64,000 nt of DNA from CAYUVH01 sp964448135 (lineage in GTDB: Bacteria; Verrucomicrobiota; Verrucomicrobiia; Limisphaerales; UBA8199): contig CAYUVH010000063.1 of assembly GCA_964448135.1 (NCBI GenBank), forward strand, positions 62,001-126,000. Reading direction: 5' to 3'. Below the pieces are notes generated by a model. It saw nothing but the letters and a program-made list of their open reading frames with translations. It made no database searches and was not told the origin of the DNA. The position numbers and the translations under genes were made by a program. Shown piece after piece: positions 18,951-28,913 of this stretch (positions are counted from its first letter, which is position 1; each line of letters starts with the position of its first letter).

Positions 18951-20159
18951 ATGACTGCCAAACGAACTCTTTCCTCTTTCACGTCCTGGATCGCGGCGGC
19001 GGCTTGCCTGATGCTGGTATGTGGCTGCCATCTGCTGGAGAAAAAGCCCAAGGCGGCGTCGGACGCGAGCGCCAGTGCCGCGCCTGCAGCAGCGAAGCCG
19101 GAGGCCGTCCATCCGATTGATGACCGGATCACGGTGGCGGCGAAGAAGTTCAAGCAGCAGGACGATGGGTCGTGGCAGACCTCCGCGATCAAGCCGGAGT
19201 TCGCGTTCGATGAGCTGATTTATTCGTGGGACTTGTATGTGGAGGAAAACCAGGGGTTCCGGGTGTTTCTGCGGGTGACGTCGGTGGATGGCGAGGTGTC
19301 GCCGTGGCTCTACGGCGGGTGCTGGGGGCGGATCGAGTGGGGGGAGAAACGGAAGGAACCGGAGTTCGCGTGGGGCAAGGTGGCGATGGACCAGGTGCTG
19401 CTGACGCGCAAGGCGAAGGCGGTGGAGTTCAAGATCGTGGACGTGGGGCTGTCGCCGCTGAAGCGCGCGCCCAGCTTCACGCTGGTGGCGACGGATAATT
19501 CGCCGTCGGCGGCGCTTTGCAAAAAATACACGCCGGCCCCCGGCAAGCCGGCGCCGGTGCGGATCCTGGATCTGCCGATCCGGGCGCAGGCGGATTCGAA
19601 GGGGACGCCGATGCCGAACCGTTGCCAGTCGGCGGCGCTGGCGACGGCGATGGAGTATTACCAGCATCCGGTGGGGTTGGAGCACATCGTGCCGCTGTGC
19701 TTCGACGTGGAATATGATTTCCCCGGCATCTGGCCGCGCACGATCGCGGCCGGCGGGCAGAACGGGTTCACGGGTTACATCGACCGGTTCCGCAACTGGG
19801 ACGACGTGCGCAAGGTGGTGGCGGAGAACAAGGTGATCCTATGTTCGATCCGGATGCCGAAAGGCGATTACAAGGCGCCGCCGTATGATTCCATCGGCGG
19901 GCATATCGTGGCGCTGAACGGCGTGACGACGGACGGCCGGGTGATCGTGACGGATTCGGCGCTGGTGAAGAAGGGCCAGGGTTATTGCGTGCAATGGTTG
20001 CAGGAGGATTTCGAGAAGATCTGGATGCAGCAGAAGGGCGGCGTGGGGATGGTCATTTGTCCGCCGCCAAATGCGCCGATGAAGTTGATCACGGATTTGC
20101 CCCCCTTCCCCACCGATCGCAAGAGCACGACGGCGCCAGCGGAGAAGACGGGATCGTAA
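18951..20159 (+). CDS. C39-like (papain-fold) peptidase lipoprotein
   Basis: A 402-residue secreted lipoprotein from the ATG at 18951; the signal peptide ends in a lipobox-like LVCGC near residue 24. After an Ala-rich linker comes a beta-rich domain, then a Peptidase_C39_2-like domain: the catalytic Cys in NRCQSAALATAMEYY, His in GGHIVALNGV and Asp in VIVTDSALV. The likely role is cleavage of peptides or cell-wall material outside the cytoplasm; the substrate is unknown. Codon use is strongly biased to G-ending codons (gtg, acg, gcg, ctg), unlike the C-ending bias of most other genes here, and this continues into the start of the next gene. Confidence 0.82.
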   Translation: MTAKRTLSSFTSWIAAAACLMLVCGCHLLEKKPKAASDASASAAPAAAKPEAVHPIDDRITVAAKKFKQQDDGSWQTSAIKPEFAFDELIYSWDLYVEENQGFRVFLRVTSVDGEVSPWLYGGCWGRIEWGEKRKEPEFAWGKVAMDQVLLTRKAKAVEFKIVDVGLSPLKRAPSFTLVATDNSPSAALCKKYTPAPGKPAPVRILDLPIRAQADSKGTPMPNRCQSAALATAMEYYQHPVGLEHIVPLCFDVEYDFPGIWPRTIAAGGQNGFTGYIDRFRNWDDVRKVVAENKVILCSIRMPKGDYKAPPYDSIGGHIVALNGVTTDGRVIVTDSALVKKGQGYCVQWLQEDFEKIWMQQKGGVGMVICPPPNAPMKLITDLPPFPTDRKSTTAPAEKTGS

Positions 20160-20160
20160 G

Positions 20161-20223
20161 AAAAGCTCCAAGGACCAAGCACCAAGCTCCAGAGAAGCCC
20201 CAAGAACCAAGGACCAAGGTTCC
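20161..20223 (+). repeat. CCAAG-word degenerate repeat tract
   Basis: The tract starts two bases after the stop codon of the C39-like gene: AAGCTCCAAGGACCAAGCAC and similar words, then GGGTTGCAGG. Orientation is the same as the gene, as in the tract at 726. Confidence 0.8.
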
Positions 20224-20283
20224 GGGTTGCAGGTTTTCCGAGTTCGGGCGACCAGGCTGGGATTCTTCCAGAAGCTGGAGGGG

Positions 20284-20369
20284 CGTGTTACCGGGTCGTT
20301 ACCAGGCTGTTACCGGGTTGACGTCACTTTCAGCCAATGTTTATGCGGTTTGTTACCGTGTTACCGGGT
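20284..20369 (+). repeat. Core-and-word repeat, copy 2 (TGTTACCGGG words)
   Basis: The core CAATGTTTATGCGG starts at 20335. Words TGTTACCGGG lie at 20286 and 20309, with a variant CGTTACCAGG between them; TGTTACCG and TGTTACCGGG follow the core at 20351 and 20359. It lies 231 bp upstream of the PKD-subtilase gene. At 20434-20465 a further TCCGTGTCCATCCGTGTTCA word tract follows. Confidence 0.85.
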
Positions 20370-20599
20370 TTTGCGGGGGTGGGCATATCCCTCACCTCGG
20401 TTGAATCGATTTTCCCGCACTGGTGGTTGGTTTTATCCGTGTCCATCCGTGTTCATCCTTGGTTGGTTCCTTTTTGGCTAAATCGTTCAGGCCAAGGCAC
20501 TTTTCGAAGCGCTGAATAGTCCAAAAAGCCTGGGTTTTGGCACGGAAACGGCTTGCAAAACGCGGTCCCGGCGTGAATGTTGCAACCGACTTTTAGCCC

Positions 20600-23500
20600 G
20601 TGCGTTTGAACCTGACGATCCGCTGTACTGCCCTCGCTCTCGGGCTGTTGTTTTGGCCGGGTTTTGCCCCGGCCCAACCGCTCACACCCCCACCCGTACC
20701 CCGGGTGCCGCCCATGATCGGGCGGTTTTATCCCCACGACCGCAATGGCGACCGCATCGAGGACACGCTGCTGCAGCGCGCGCAGACGACTTTCGTGGAC
20801 AGCCTGGCGTCGCTGACGCCGGCGGAGAGCGCGGCGGCGCGGCGGAGCCTGGCGTCGGCGGTGAATGTGGAACTGGTTTTCACGAACCAGATCACGCAGG
20901 AACAGATCAACCAATTCGTGGCGCTGGGGGGCGACATCAGTTACATCTACAAGTCGGTGTCGTACGGCTGGAACGGACGCGTGCCGCTGAGCGAGGTGGG
21001 CAATCTGCCGGACGCGCTGGGCGGTTCGCTGGTGATGGTGCAGGAGGTGAAGCCGACGCAGTTGCATATGGACCTGGCGACGCGCACCGGGCGCGTGCGG
21101 CCGGTGTGGACGAATAATTTCGCGGGCAACCCGGCGGGCTTCAGCGGCAGCACGAATGTGACGATCGCGATCCTGGACACGGGCGCGGATGAATCGCATC
21201 CGGACCTGAACGGCCGGCGGGTTTACTGGCATGACTTCAGCGGGGACGCTTCGCCGACGCCGGTGGACATGGTGCAACATGGTTCGCACGTGACGGGCAT
21301 CGCGACGGGCACGGGCGTGACGGGCGGGACGACGAATGGGACGATGTTTTTCACGCAGAGCGGCACGCTGAGCGGGGTGGGCAGCGGGAGTTTTTATCCG
21401 AACCCGATCAATCTGCCCGCCGCGACGATCACGTTCAACCTGAAGGCGACGTGGAACGGCGGGGGCAGCACGACGTTGTATCTGGTGACGAAAAATAAGG
21501 GGGCGAGCAGCGGGTGGGGGGCGGTGAGTTCGATAACGGGCACTTCGCCGCTGACATTGAGCAGCGGGGCTTTCACGCCCAGCACGGGAAATGTGTATTC
21601 CCCCGCCCTGCTCTCGAACGGTTCGAACACGGATTTCACCGTGGTCTGCCAGGTGACGAATTATCCGGGCGTGGGCGACGGCTTCAACAAGTTCCGTGGA
21701 GTGGCGCCGGGGTGTAATTGGGCCGGGGCGAAGGTCTTTGCGAACAGTGGGTCGGGAGACGACAGCATGATCGACTCGGCGCTGGACGACATTGTCAGCG
21801 CACGCACGACGAACAAAATCAAAGTGGCGAACCTGAGCCTGGGGGTGATCGGGAATCCCGGCACGGACACGACGCTACGGCAGAAGGTCAACACGGCGGT
21901 GCAGAACGGCATCGTGGTGGTGGTCTCGGCGGGGAACGATGGTTTGGGAAATACCGCGGCGAAGCGCGAGATCGATGATCCGGGCCGCGCGGCGTACGCG
22001 CTGACGGTGGCCGCGGCGAACGACATCAATCAGTTGACCGATTACACGAGCCAGGGCTTTGCGAGCCCGGGTTCGACCAGCGGGCAGGAGGAGGATTTCA
22101 AGCCGGACGTGATGGCGCCGGGCGGGTCGGCGAGCTATTACGCGCCGATTCTTTCGGTGGACAGCAACTCGGGCGACGGCACGGCGTTCAGCGACCAGCA
22201 GACGAATGATTACTACAATATCCAGGGCACCTCGATGGCTAGCCCGTTCACGGCGGGTTGCGCGGCGCTGGTGATTGATGCGATGCAGCAGCAGGGAACG
22301 AACTGGGATTTCAATTCGAACCAACATGCGAGGCTCGTGAAAATGTTGCTCTGCGCCACGGCCACGGAGTCCAACACGAATCGCGAGGGCAACGCGAACA
22401 ATCCTACGCTGCAGCGCACGAATGCGGGGCCGAATTCGTTTCCGGTCGGCAAAGATCAGTTTGAAGGCTTCGGGATGATCAATCCGGACGCGGCGATCGA
22501 AGCGGTGAGCCTCATGTATACGAACGGCACGACGAATACCGGCACGCTCGGGCCCAGTGTGACCGATCGGCGGGCGTGGGCACGGGCGGTGTCGCTCACG
22601 AGCAACCAGCTTTTCGCGGCGGTGCTGACGGTGCCAGCGGGGGCGGATTATGATTTCTACCTGTACAGCTCGAAGCCGAACACTTATGGAACGCCGGTGA
22701 TGCTGGCGTCGAGCACAGTGACGAATCTCGCCGGCGCTGAGACGATCGCTTACGTGCCGTCCGCGAATACGAACGCGATCCTGGTGGTGAAGCGGATTTC
22801 GGGATCGGGGACATTCACGGTGGCGCCGCCGCCGCCGCCGGTGGCGAATTTCACGGGCACGCCGGTCTACGGCACGGCGCCGCTCGCGGTGACGTTTACG
22901 AATCTCAGCGCGAACGCGACGAATTATTCGTGGGCGTTCGGCGACGCGAAGACGAGTACGAACGTCAACCCGGCCAACACGTATACGAACGCGGGGACGT
23001 ATTCGGTCACGCTCACGGCGATTGGATTGGGCGGGACGAATGTATTTACGCGGTCGAATTACATCACGGTGGTGGCGCCAGTGGTTGCGGGTTTCACGGG
23101 CACGCCGACGAATGGGGTAGTCCCCTACGCTGTCGCGTTCACAAATTTGACGACGGGGGCGACGAACTATGCGTGGAATTTCGGCGACACGCACACAAGC
23201 ACGAACGTAAATCCGTCGAACATCTATTCGAACGCGGGTTTGTTTACCGTGACGCTGACGGCGGTCGGACCAGGCGGAACGAACGTGCTCACGCGCTCGA
23301 ATTATGTGTTGGGGATTGCACCGGTGGTGGCGGGTTTCGTGGCGAACAAGACAAATGGGGTGGCGCCGCTCTCCGTGAATTTCACGAATCAGAGTTCGGG
23401 CGCGACGAATTACTCCTGGGCCTTCGGCGACGGCAACACGAGCGCGAGCACCAATGCGGTCAACACTTATAGCAATGCGGGAATCTATTCGGTCACGCTG

Positions 23501-26500
23501 ACGGCGGTGGGCGCGGGTGGAACAAACCTGTTCACGCGGACCAACTATATTGTGATTGTCGCGCCGGTGGTGCCACTGTTCACCGGCTCGACGACAAATG
23601 GTCTTACGCCGCTGGGCGTCGCTTTCACAAACTTGAGCACGGGCGCGACGAACTATTCCTGGGCGTTCGGCGACGGGCAGAGTTCGACCAACGTCAATCC
23701 TTTCAACACCTACACCAACGCCGGGTCGTTCAACGTCACGTTGACCGCGACGGGACCAGGCGGGACGAATTCGTTAACGCGTTCGAACTATGTGGTCGCC
23801 GCCGCGCCCGTGGTGGCTGGGTTTAGCGGTTCGCCCACGAGCAGCGTGGCGCCGGTGACGGTAGTTTTCACAAATGTCAGTTCGGGCGCGACGAATTATT
23901 CCTGGAACTTTGGCGATGCTCACACGAGCACGAATGCCAATCCTTCGAACGTTTACAGCAACGCGGGGACTTATTCCATCACGCTTACAGCGGTCGGTGC
24001 GGGCGGCACAAACATCTTCACGCGCACGAATTACATCACGGTCATCGCGCCGGTCGTGCCGGGCTTCACGGGCACGCCCACAAATGGCGTGGCGCCGCTG
24101 ACGGTCAATTTTACGAACCTGACCACGGGCGCCACGAATTACTTGTGGGGGTTCGGCGATAGCCAGAATTCTACTAATCTCAATCCGGCCAACACGTATA
24201 CGAATCCGGGCACCTACACGATTTCGCTCACCGCGACCGGGCCGGGCGGCGCGAACGTCCTGACGCGAACCAATTACGTGGTGGTCTTCGCGCCGGTGGT
24301 GGCTGGATTTACCGGATCTCCGACGAACGGAGTGGCACCGGTCGCGGTTTCCTTTACCAACCTGAGTTCCGGCGCGACCAATTATGCGTGGAATTTCGGC
24401 GACAGCCATACGAGCACCAACGCCAATCCCTCGAACACCTACAGCAATGCAGGCACTTATTCCGTAACCCTGACGGCGGTCGGTGCCGGCGGAACAAATG
24501 TTTTCAGCCGGACGAATTACGTCAGCATCGTCGCACCGGTGGTCGCGGATTTTTCCGGCGCCCCCACCAATGGCGTCGCGCCGTTGATAGTCAATTTTAC
24601 GAATCTGTCCTCGGGTGCGACCGGTTACGCGTGGAACTTCGGTGATGGTCAGAATTCCATAATTAGCAATCCGGCCAACACCTACAGCAATGCGGGCACT
24701 TACTCCGTCACGCTGACCGCGGTCGGCGCGGGCGGCACGAACGAGCTCACCCGCACGAATTACATCAGCGTCGTGGCCCCGGTTGTGCCTGACTTCACGG
24801 GAACGCCGACCAATGGCGTCGCCCCGCTGACCGTCAACTTTACCAATACCACAACGGGCGCAACGAACTACGCCTGGGATTTTGGTGACGGCCAGTCTGC
24901 CACCAATTTCAATTCGGCGAACACCTATAACAATCCGGGGGTCTACACCGTTTCCCTGAGCGCCACCGGGCCCGGCGGCACGAATACTCTCGCGCGCACG
25001 AATTACATCGTGGTGATTGCGCCCGTGATCGCGGATTTCACGGCCGGCCCGACCAATGGCGTTGCGCCGCTCTCCGTAGATTTTACCAATCAAAGTTCCG
25101 GGGCGACGACTTATTCCTGGACTTTCGGCGACGGCCAAATTTCCACGAATACCCATCCGGCCAACACATACACCAATCCAGGAACTTACACGGTGGCGCT
25201 CACGGCCACGGGGCCTGGAGGCACGAACGCGCTCACGCGAAGCAACTATATCGTGGTTGTGGCTCCGGTGATCACCGCATTTAGCGGGGCGCCGACCAAT
25301 GGGGTCGCGCCACTGACGGTGCTCTTTACCAATCAGAGCTCCGGAGCCACGGATTATTTTTGGACTTTTGGCGACGGGCAGACTTCCACCAACGCGAACC
25401 CGTCGAACACCTACACCAACCCGGGATCCTACACGGTCGGACTCAGCGCGTCGGGTCCGGGCGGGACGAACACACTGCTGGCCACGAATTATGTGGTCGC
25501 CTTCGCTCCCGTGGTCGCCGGTTTCTCAGCCGGGCCGACAGACGGGGTCGCGCCCCTGGGCGTTGCGTTTACCAACAACAGCACCGGCGCGGCCGCATTC
25601 AACTGGGATTTCGGTGATGGCCAGACTTCGACCAACGCAGATCCCACCATCACGTATACAAATGCGGGAACGTTCACGGTCGCGCTTACGGCCACCGGGC
25701 CGGGAGGCACCAACATTTTCGTGCAGACCAATCTCATTGCGGTGTTCGCTCCGGTCACGGCTGCATTCACTGGCGCGCCGACGAGCGGCGTCGCGCCTTT
25801 GCTGGTCAACTTCACCAATCTGAGTTCCGGCGCGCTCGGTTATCTTTGGGATTTCGGCGACGGCCAGACCTCCACCAATTCCAATCCCGCGAACACTTAC
25901 ACCAACCCGGGGAATTACACGGTAAGTTTGACGGCGTTCGGGCAGGGCGGGACGAACTCGGTATCGTTGACGAACTACATTGCAGTTGTTCCACCGCCGC
26001 CCGTTGCGGACTTCGCGGCCGACCTCACCAACGGCATCGCGCCGTTAACGGTCACGTTCACCAACTTGAGTTCCGCGGCCTCGGACTTCACCTGGGATTT
26101 CGGGGATGGCCATACCGCCACCAACGCCAACCCGGCGAACACCTACACCAACGCCGGCACTTATTCCGTGACGCTCGAGGCCGTTGGCGCGGGTGGCACG
26201 AATACGCTTTTCCGTACCAACTACATCATCGTTGCACCCGCGCCGCCACTCGCTGACTTCGCTGCTGATTTCACCAACGGCGTCGCTCCGCTGACGGTCT
26301 CATTTACCAACCTGAGTATCGCGGCTTCGGATTACGCGTGGGATTTCGGTGACGGCAATTCGAGCACGAATGCCAACCCGGTGAATATGTATACCAACCC
26401 GGGCGCATACACGGTTACGCTGGTCGCAGCCGGCCCGGGCGGAACGAATGTTCTCGCCAGAACGAACTACATCACGGTTCTACCTCCGCCACCCGTAGCG

Positions 26501-27493
26501 GATTTTGTCGCCGATGTGACCAACGGCATCGCTCCGCTCACAGTGGGTTTCACGAACCTAAGCGCGGCAGCGACTACTTTTACGTGGGACTTCGGCGACG
26601 GCAATGCCACCACAAACAACGATCCAATAAATGTCTATACCAACCCCGGCGCATACACCGTCACGCTGACCGCCGTCGGAGCAGGCGGCACGAATACGCT
26701 CACGCGCACCAACTACATCGTGGTCACGCCGCCGCCACCGATCGCGGACTTCCTCACCGACCTCACGAACGGCGTTGCTCCGCTCACGGTTGCCTTTACG
26801 AATTTAAGCTCGGCCGCGTCCGAATTCCTCTGGGACTTCGGCGATGGCAACACGGTCACCAACGCTGATCCAATTAACATCTATACGAATCCGGGAACTT
26901 ATGCGGTGACTCTTACGGCCAATGGCCCGGGGGGTACGAACTCATTAACACGAACCAACTACGTTGTCGTCTTCGCGCCGGTGGTCGCTGACTTTTTCGC
27001 CACGCCGACCAACGGGACGGCGCCACTCAGTGTAGCTTTCACCAACGCCAGCGTGGGAGCATTCGAATATCTGTGGGATTTCGGAGATTTGCAGACGACG
27101 ACCAATGCGAGCCCGTCAAACATCTACACCAATCCCGGAACTTACACGATCACGCTGACCGCTTTCGGGCCCGGAGGAACAAACACGTTTGCCCGCACCA
27201 ATTACATTCTGGTGCTGGCTCCGTTGCCGCCGCCGCCCATTCAACTCGTGGCGGCGATTCTGATGCCCGGTGGCGCGTTCCAATTCGCCGTTTCGAATGC
27301 CGATGGGAGTCCGGTCACGCTCGCTCAACAGACAAGGATCGATCTCTACGCCGCGACCGATGCGACCACGGCGTTCACCAACTGGATGCTTTTGACCAAC
27401 GCAACGTGGCTCACCAACGGAGTCCTCCAAACCACAGACCCGGACGCCACCACGGCGCCGCAACGCTACTACCGGGCGGTCCAACGGCCTTGA
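20600..27493 (+). CDS. Giant secreted subtilisin-like protease with 18 PKD repeats
   Basis: A 2297-residue protein from a GTG start with a signal peptide (about 1-26). The S8 domain spans about 185-640: Asp193 (ILDTGADESHPDL), His227 (HGSHVTG) and Ser545 (GTSMASP), plus SAGNDG for the oxyanion hole. An insert of about 130 residues separates the His and Asn regions. From about residue 748 to 2207 there are 18 PKD domains of about 81 residues, each with FTN...W(N/D/A)FGDG and YTN(A/P)GTYTVTLTA signatures; domains 13-17 are joined by Pro-rich linkers. The C-terminal 90 residues end in QRYYRAVQRP, like other secreted proteins here. Likely extracellular degradation of polymers or a surface protease. 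Threonine and asparagine codons change from acg/aat early to acc/aac late in the gene. Confidence 0.93.
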   Translation: MRLNLTIRCTALALGLLFWPGFAPAQPLTPPPVPRVPPMIGRFYPHDRNGDRIEDTLLQRAQTTFVDSLASLTPAESAAARRSLASAVNVELVFTNQITQEQINQFVALGGDISYIYKSVSYGWNGRVPLSEVGNLPDALGGSLVMVQEVKPTQLHMDLATRTGRVRPVWTNNFAGNPAGFSGSTNVTIAILDTGADESHPDLNGRRVYWHDFSGDASPTPVDMVQHGSHVTGIATGTGVTGGTTNGTMFFTQSGTLSGVGSGSFYPNPINLPAATITFNLKATWNGGGSTTLYLVTKNKGASSGWGAVSSITGTSPLTLSSGAFTPSTGNVYSPALLSNGSNTDFTVVCQVTNYPGVGDGFNKFRGVAPGCNWAGAKVFANSGSGDDSMIDSALDDIVSARTTNKIKVANLSLGVIGNPGTDTTLRQKVNTAVQNGIVVVVSAGNDGLGNTAAKREIDDPGRAAYALTVAAANDINQLTDYTSQGFASPGSTSGQEEDFKPDVMAPGGSASYYAPILSVDSNSGDGTAFSDQQTNDYYNIQGTSMASPFTAGCAALVIDAMQQQGTNWDFNSNQHARLVKMLLCATATESNTNREGNANNPTLQRTNAGPNSFPVGKDQFEGFGMINPDAAIEAVSLMYTNGTTNTGTLGPSVTDRRAWARAVSLTSNQLFAAVLTVPAGADYDFYLYSSKPNTYGTPVMLASSTVTNLAGAETIAYVPSANTNAILVVKRISGSGTFTVAPPPPPVANFTGTPVYGTAPLAVTFTNLSANATNYSWAFGDAKTSTNVNPANTYTNAGTYSVTLTAIGLGGTNVFTRSNYITVVAPVVAGFTGTPTNGVVPYAVAFTNLTTGATNYAWNFGDTHTSTNVNPSNIYSNAGLFTVTLTAVGPGGTNVLTRSNYVLGIAPVVAGFVANKTNGVAPLSVNFTNQSSGATNYSWAFGDGNTSASTNAVNTYSNAGIYSVTLTAVGAGGTNLFTRTNYIVIVAPVVPLFTGSTTNGLTPLGVAFTNLSTGATNYSWAFGDGQSSTNVNPFNTYTNAGSFNVTLTATGPGGTNSLTRSNYVVAAAPVVAGFSGSPTSSVAPVTVVFTNVSSGATNYSWNFGDAHTSTNANPSNVYSNAGTYSITLTAVGAGGTNIFTRTNYITVIAPVVPGFTGTPTNGVAPLTVNFTNLTTGATNYLWGFGDSQNSTNLNPANTYTNPGTYTISLTATGPGGANVLTRTNYVVVFAPVVAGFTGSPTNGVAPVAVSFTNLSSGATNYAWNFGDSHTSTNANPSNTYSNAGTYSVTLTAVGAGGTNVFSRTNYVSIVAPVVADFSGAPTNGVAPLIVNFTNLSSGATGYAWNFGDGQNSIISNPANTYSNAGTYSVTLTAVGAGGTNELTRTNYISVVAPVVPDFTGTPTNGVAPLTVNFTNTTTGATNYAWDFGDGQSATNFNSANTYNNPGVYTVSLSATGPGGTNTLARTNYIVVIAPVIADFTAGPTNGVAPLSVDFTNQSSGATTYSWTFGDGQISTNTHPANTYTNPGTYTVALTATGPGGTNALTRSNYIVVVAPVITAFSGAPTNGVAPLTVLFTNQSSGATDYFWTFGDGQTSTNANPSNTYTNPGSYTVGLSASGPGGTNTLLATNYVVAFAPVVAGFSAGPTDGVAPLGVAFTNNSTGAAAFNWDFGDGQTSTNADPTITYTNAGTFTVALTATGPGGTNIFVQTNLIAVFAPVTAAFTGAPTSGVAPLLVNFTNLSSGALGYLWDFGDGQTSTNSNPANTYTNPGNYTVSLTAFGQGGTNSVSLTNYIAVVPPPPVADFAADLTNGIAPLTVTFTNLSSAASDFTWDFGDGHTATNANPANTYTNAGTYSVTLEAVGAGGTNTLFRTNYIIVAPAPPLADFAADFTNGVAPLTVSFTNLSIAASDYAWDFGDGNSSTNANPVNMYTNPGAYTVTLVAAGPGGTNVLARTNYITVLPPPPVADFVADVTNGIAPLTVGFTNLSAAATTFTWDFGDGNATTNNDPINVYTNPGAYTVTLTAVGAGGTNTLTRTNYIVVTPPPPIADFLTDLTNGVAPLTVAFTNLSSAASEFLWDFGDGNTVTNADPINIYTNPGTYAVTLTANGPGGTNSLTRTNYVVVFAPVVADFFATPTNGTAPLSVAFTNASVGAFEYLWDFGDLQTTTNASPSNIYTNPGTYTITLTAFGPGGTNTFARTNYILVLAPLPPPPIQLVAAILMPGGAFQFAVSNADGSPVTLAQQTRIDLYAATDATTAFTNWMLLTNATWLTNGVLQTTDPDATTAPQRYYRAVQRP
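22841..27220 (+). repeat. 18 tandem PKD-domain coding repeats (about 243 bp each)
   Basis: These in-frame units of about 81 codons lie inside the protease gene. Protein identity between neighbours is high, but DNA identity falls because synonymous codons differ, so the units are old or have been recoded. Units 13-17 carry PPPP or PAPP linkers in place of the APV linker of the others. Confidence 0.9.
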
Positions 27494-27709
27494 ACGGGCC
27501 GCTTTCCGGCCAAAATCGCACCCTTTCGTGCTGCGCTCCCGCCAATTGGCGCGACTTCTTGCTGGCATTGGTGTAGGATTGAGGGTATCTAACAACCGAT
27601 GGTGGTTCAGCCAGCCTTGGATCTATCGCGGACAAGCAGGTTGGGCCCGGTTCGCCGGGGCTCTCGGGCCGGCAGCGGCGCGCGCGGGAAACAGACCCGA
27701 TAACATTAC

Positions 27710-28801
27710 ATGAAATTGCACAAATTCGCTTTCGCGGGCGCCCTCCTGGCCTTCGCTGCCGGCGTGGCGCTTTCACCCGCCGCGGAAACTCCAACCCTCA
27801 AAGTGGGCGACCCCGCCCCCAAACTCCAGGTCGGCAAATGGATCCAGGGCGACCCGGTGAAGGGATTCGAAAAGGACAAGGCTTACATCGTCGAGTTCTG
27901 GGCCACTTGGTGCGGACCCTGCAAGGCGACCATTCCCCACCTCAACGAAATCGCCAACAAATACAAGGACAAGGGCCTGGTGGTGATCGGGCAGGATTGC
28001 TGGGAGCGCGATGATGAGGCCGTCGAACCGTTCGTAAAAAAGATGGGCGACAAGATGACTTACCGCGTCGCGCTGGACGACAAGTCCAAGAGCGACAAAG
28101 GCGCCATGGCTGAGACCTGGATGGAAGCCGCCGGCCGCGACGGCATCCCGAGCGGATTTCTTGTGGACAAGAAGGGCCTGATCGCCTGGATCGGGCACCC
28201 GATGGAACTCAAGGAAAAGACGATCGAGGCCGTGCTCGATGGAACATTCGACGTCAAGAAAGCCGCGACGGAAGCCAACACGGAAAAGGAAAACATGGAT
28301 AAACTGCGGGTGATCTTCACGGACCTCCAGAAGGCCATGCAGGCGGGCAAGTGGGATGTAGCGAATGCCAAGCTGACCGAGGCGGAAAAGATCGTTCCCG
28401 AGAACCTCAAGGACAGCATCCAGATGGCGCGCTTCGCCGTCCTGGTCGGGCAGAAGGATTATCCCGCTGCTTACAAGACCGCCGGCGAAATCAGCGACGC
28501 GCACGTGGACAATCCGATGTTGCAGAACGAACTCGCGTGGCGCATTGCCACGGATGAGACGTTGGAAAAGCGCGACCTGGAACTGGCCCAGAAGATGGCG
28601 GATCGCGCCAATACTGCCACGAAGGGCAAGGACGCCGGCGTGCTGGACACCGTCGCGCGCGTACAGTTCATGCGCGGCAAGAAGGACGAGGCCATCGCCA
28701 CTGAACAAAAGGCCATCGATATCGCCACGGGCGACGCCAAAGCGCAGTTGCAGAAGAGCTTGGACAGCTACAAGAAAGGCGAACTGCCGAAGGCCGACTG
28801 A
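27710..28801 (+). CDS. TlpA-like thioredoxin with C-terminal helical repeat domain
   Basis: A 363-residue periplasmic protein: signal peptide (about 1-24) and a TlpA/ResA-type thioredoxin domain (about 30-180) with the active site WATWCGPCK and the cis-Pro region GIPSGFLVDKKG. Residues about 195-363 are helical, TPR-like (KWDVANAKLTEAEKIVPENL). This combination is typical of planctomycete and verrucomicrobial redoxins. It probably reduces or isomerises disulfides outside the cytoplasm. It is followed by a hairpin terminator, so it appears to be a single-gene unit. Confidence 0.9.
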   Translation: MKLHKFAFAGALLAFAAGVALSPAAETPTLKVGDPAPKLQVGKWIQGDPVKGFEKDKAYIVEFWATWCGPCKATIPHLNEIANKYKDKGLVVIGQDCWERDDEAVEPFVKKMGDKMTYRVALDDKSKSDKGAMAETWMEAAGRDGIPSGFLVDKKGLIAWIGHPMELKEKTIEAVLDGTFDVKKAATEANTEKENMDKLRVIFTDLQKAMQAGKWDVANAKLTEAEKIVPENLKDSIQMARFAVLVGQKDYPAAYKTAGEISDAHVDNPMLQNELAWRIATDETLEKRDLELAQKMADRANTATKGKDAGVLDTVARVQFMRGKKDEAIATEQKAIDIATGDAKAQLQKSLDSYKKGELPKAD

Positions 28802-28828
28802 GCCGGCACTGGCAGACAAAATCTTCGA

Positions 28829-28864
28829 AACCGCGGTCCTGAAAGGGATCGCGGTTTTTCTTTT
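28829..28864 (+). terminator. Rho-independent terminator of the thioredoxin gene
   Basis: AACCGCGGTCC pairs with GGGATCGCGGTT (one mismatch) around a TGAAA loop, followed by TTTTCTTTTC. It lies 28 bases after the stop codon. Confidence 0.85.
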
Positions 28865-28913
28865 CAGCGCTCCCTGATTGTCTTCGCGGGCAGTACTCGG
28901 TTAGTTTACCGGC

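Noticed and set aside
21875..25156. Long minus-strand open frames opposite the PKD protease
   Set aside because: They mirror the PKD repeats and have periodic Arg/Ile-rich composition; the plus-strand protein has clear domains.
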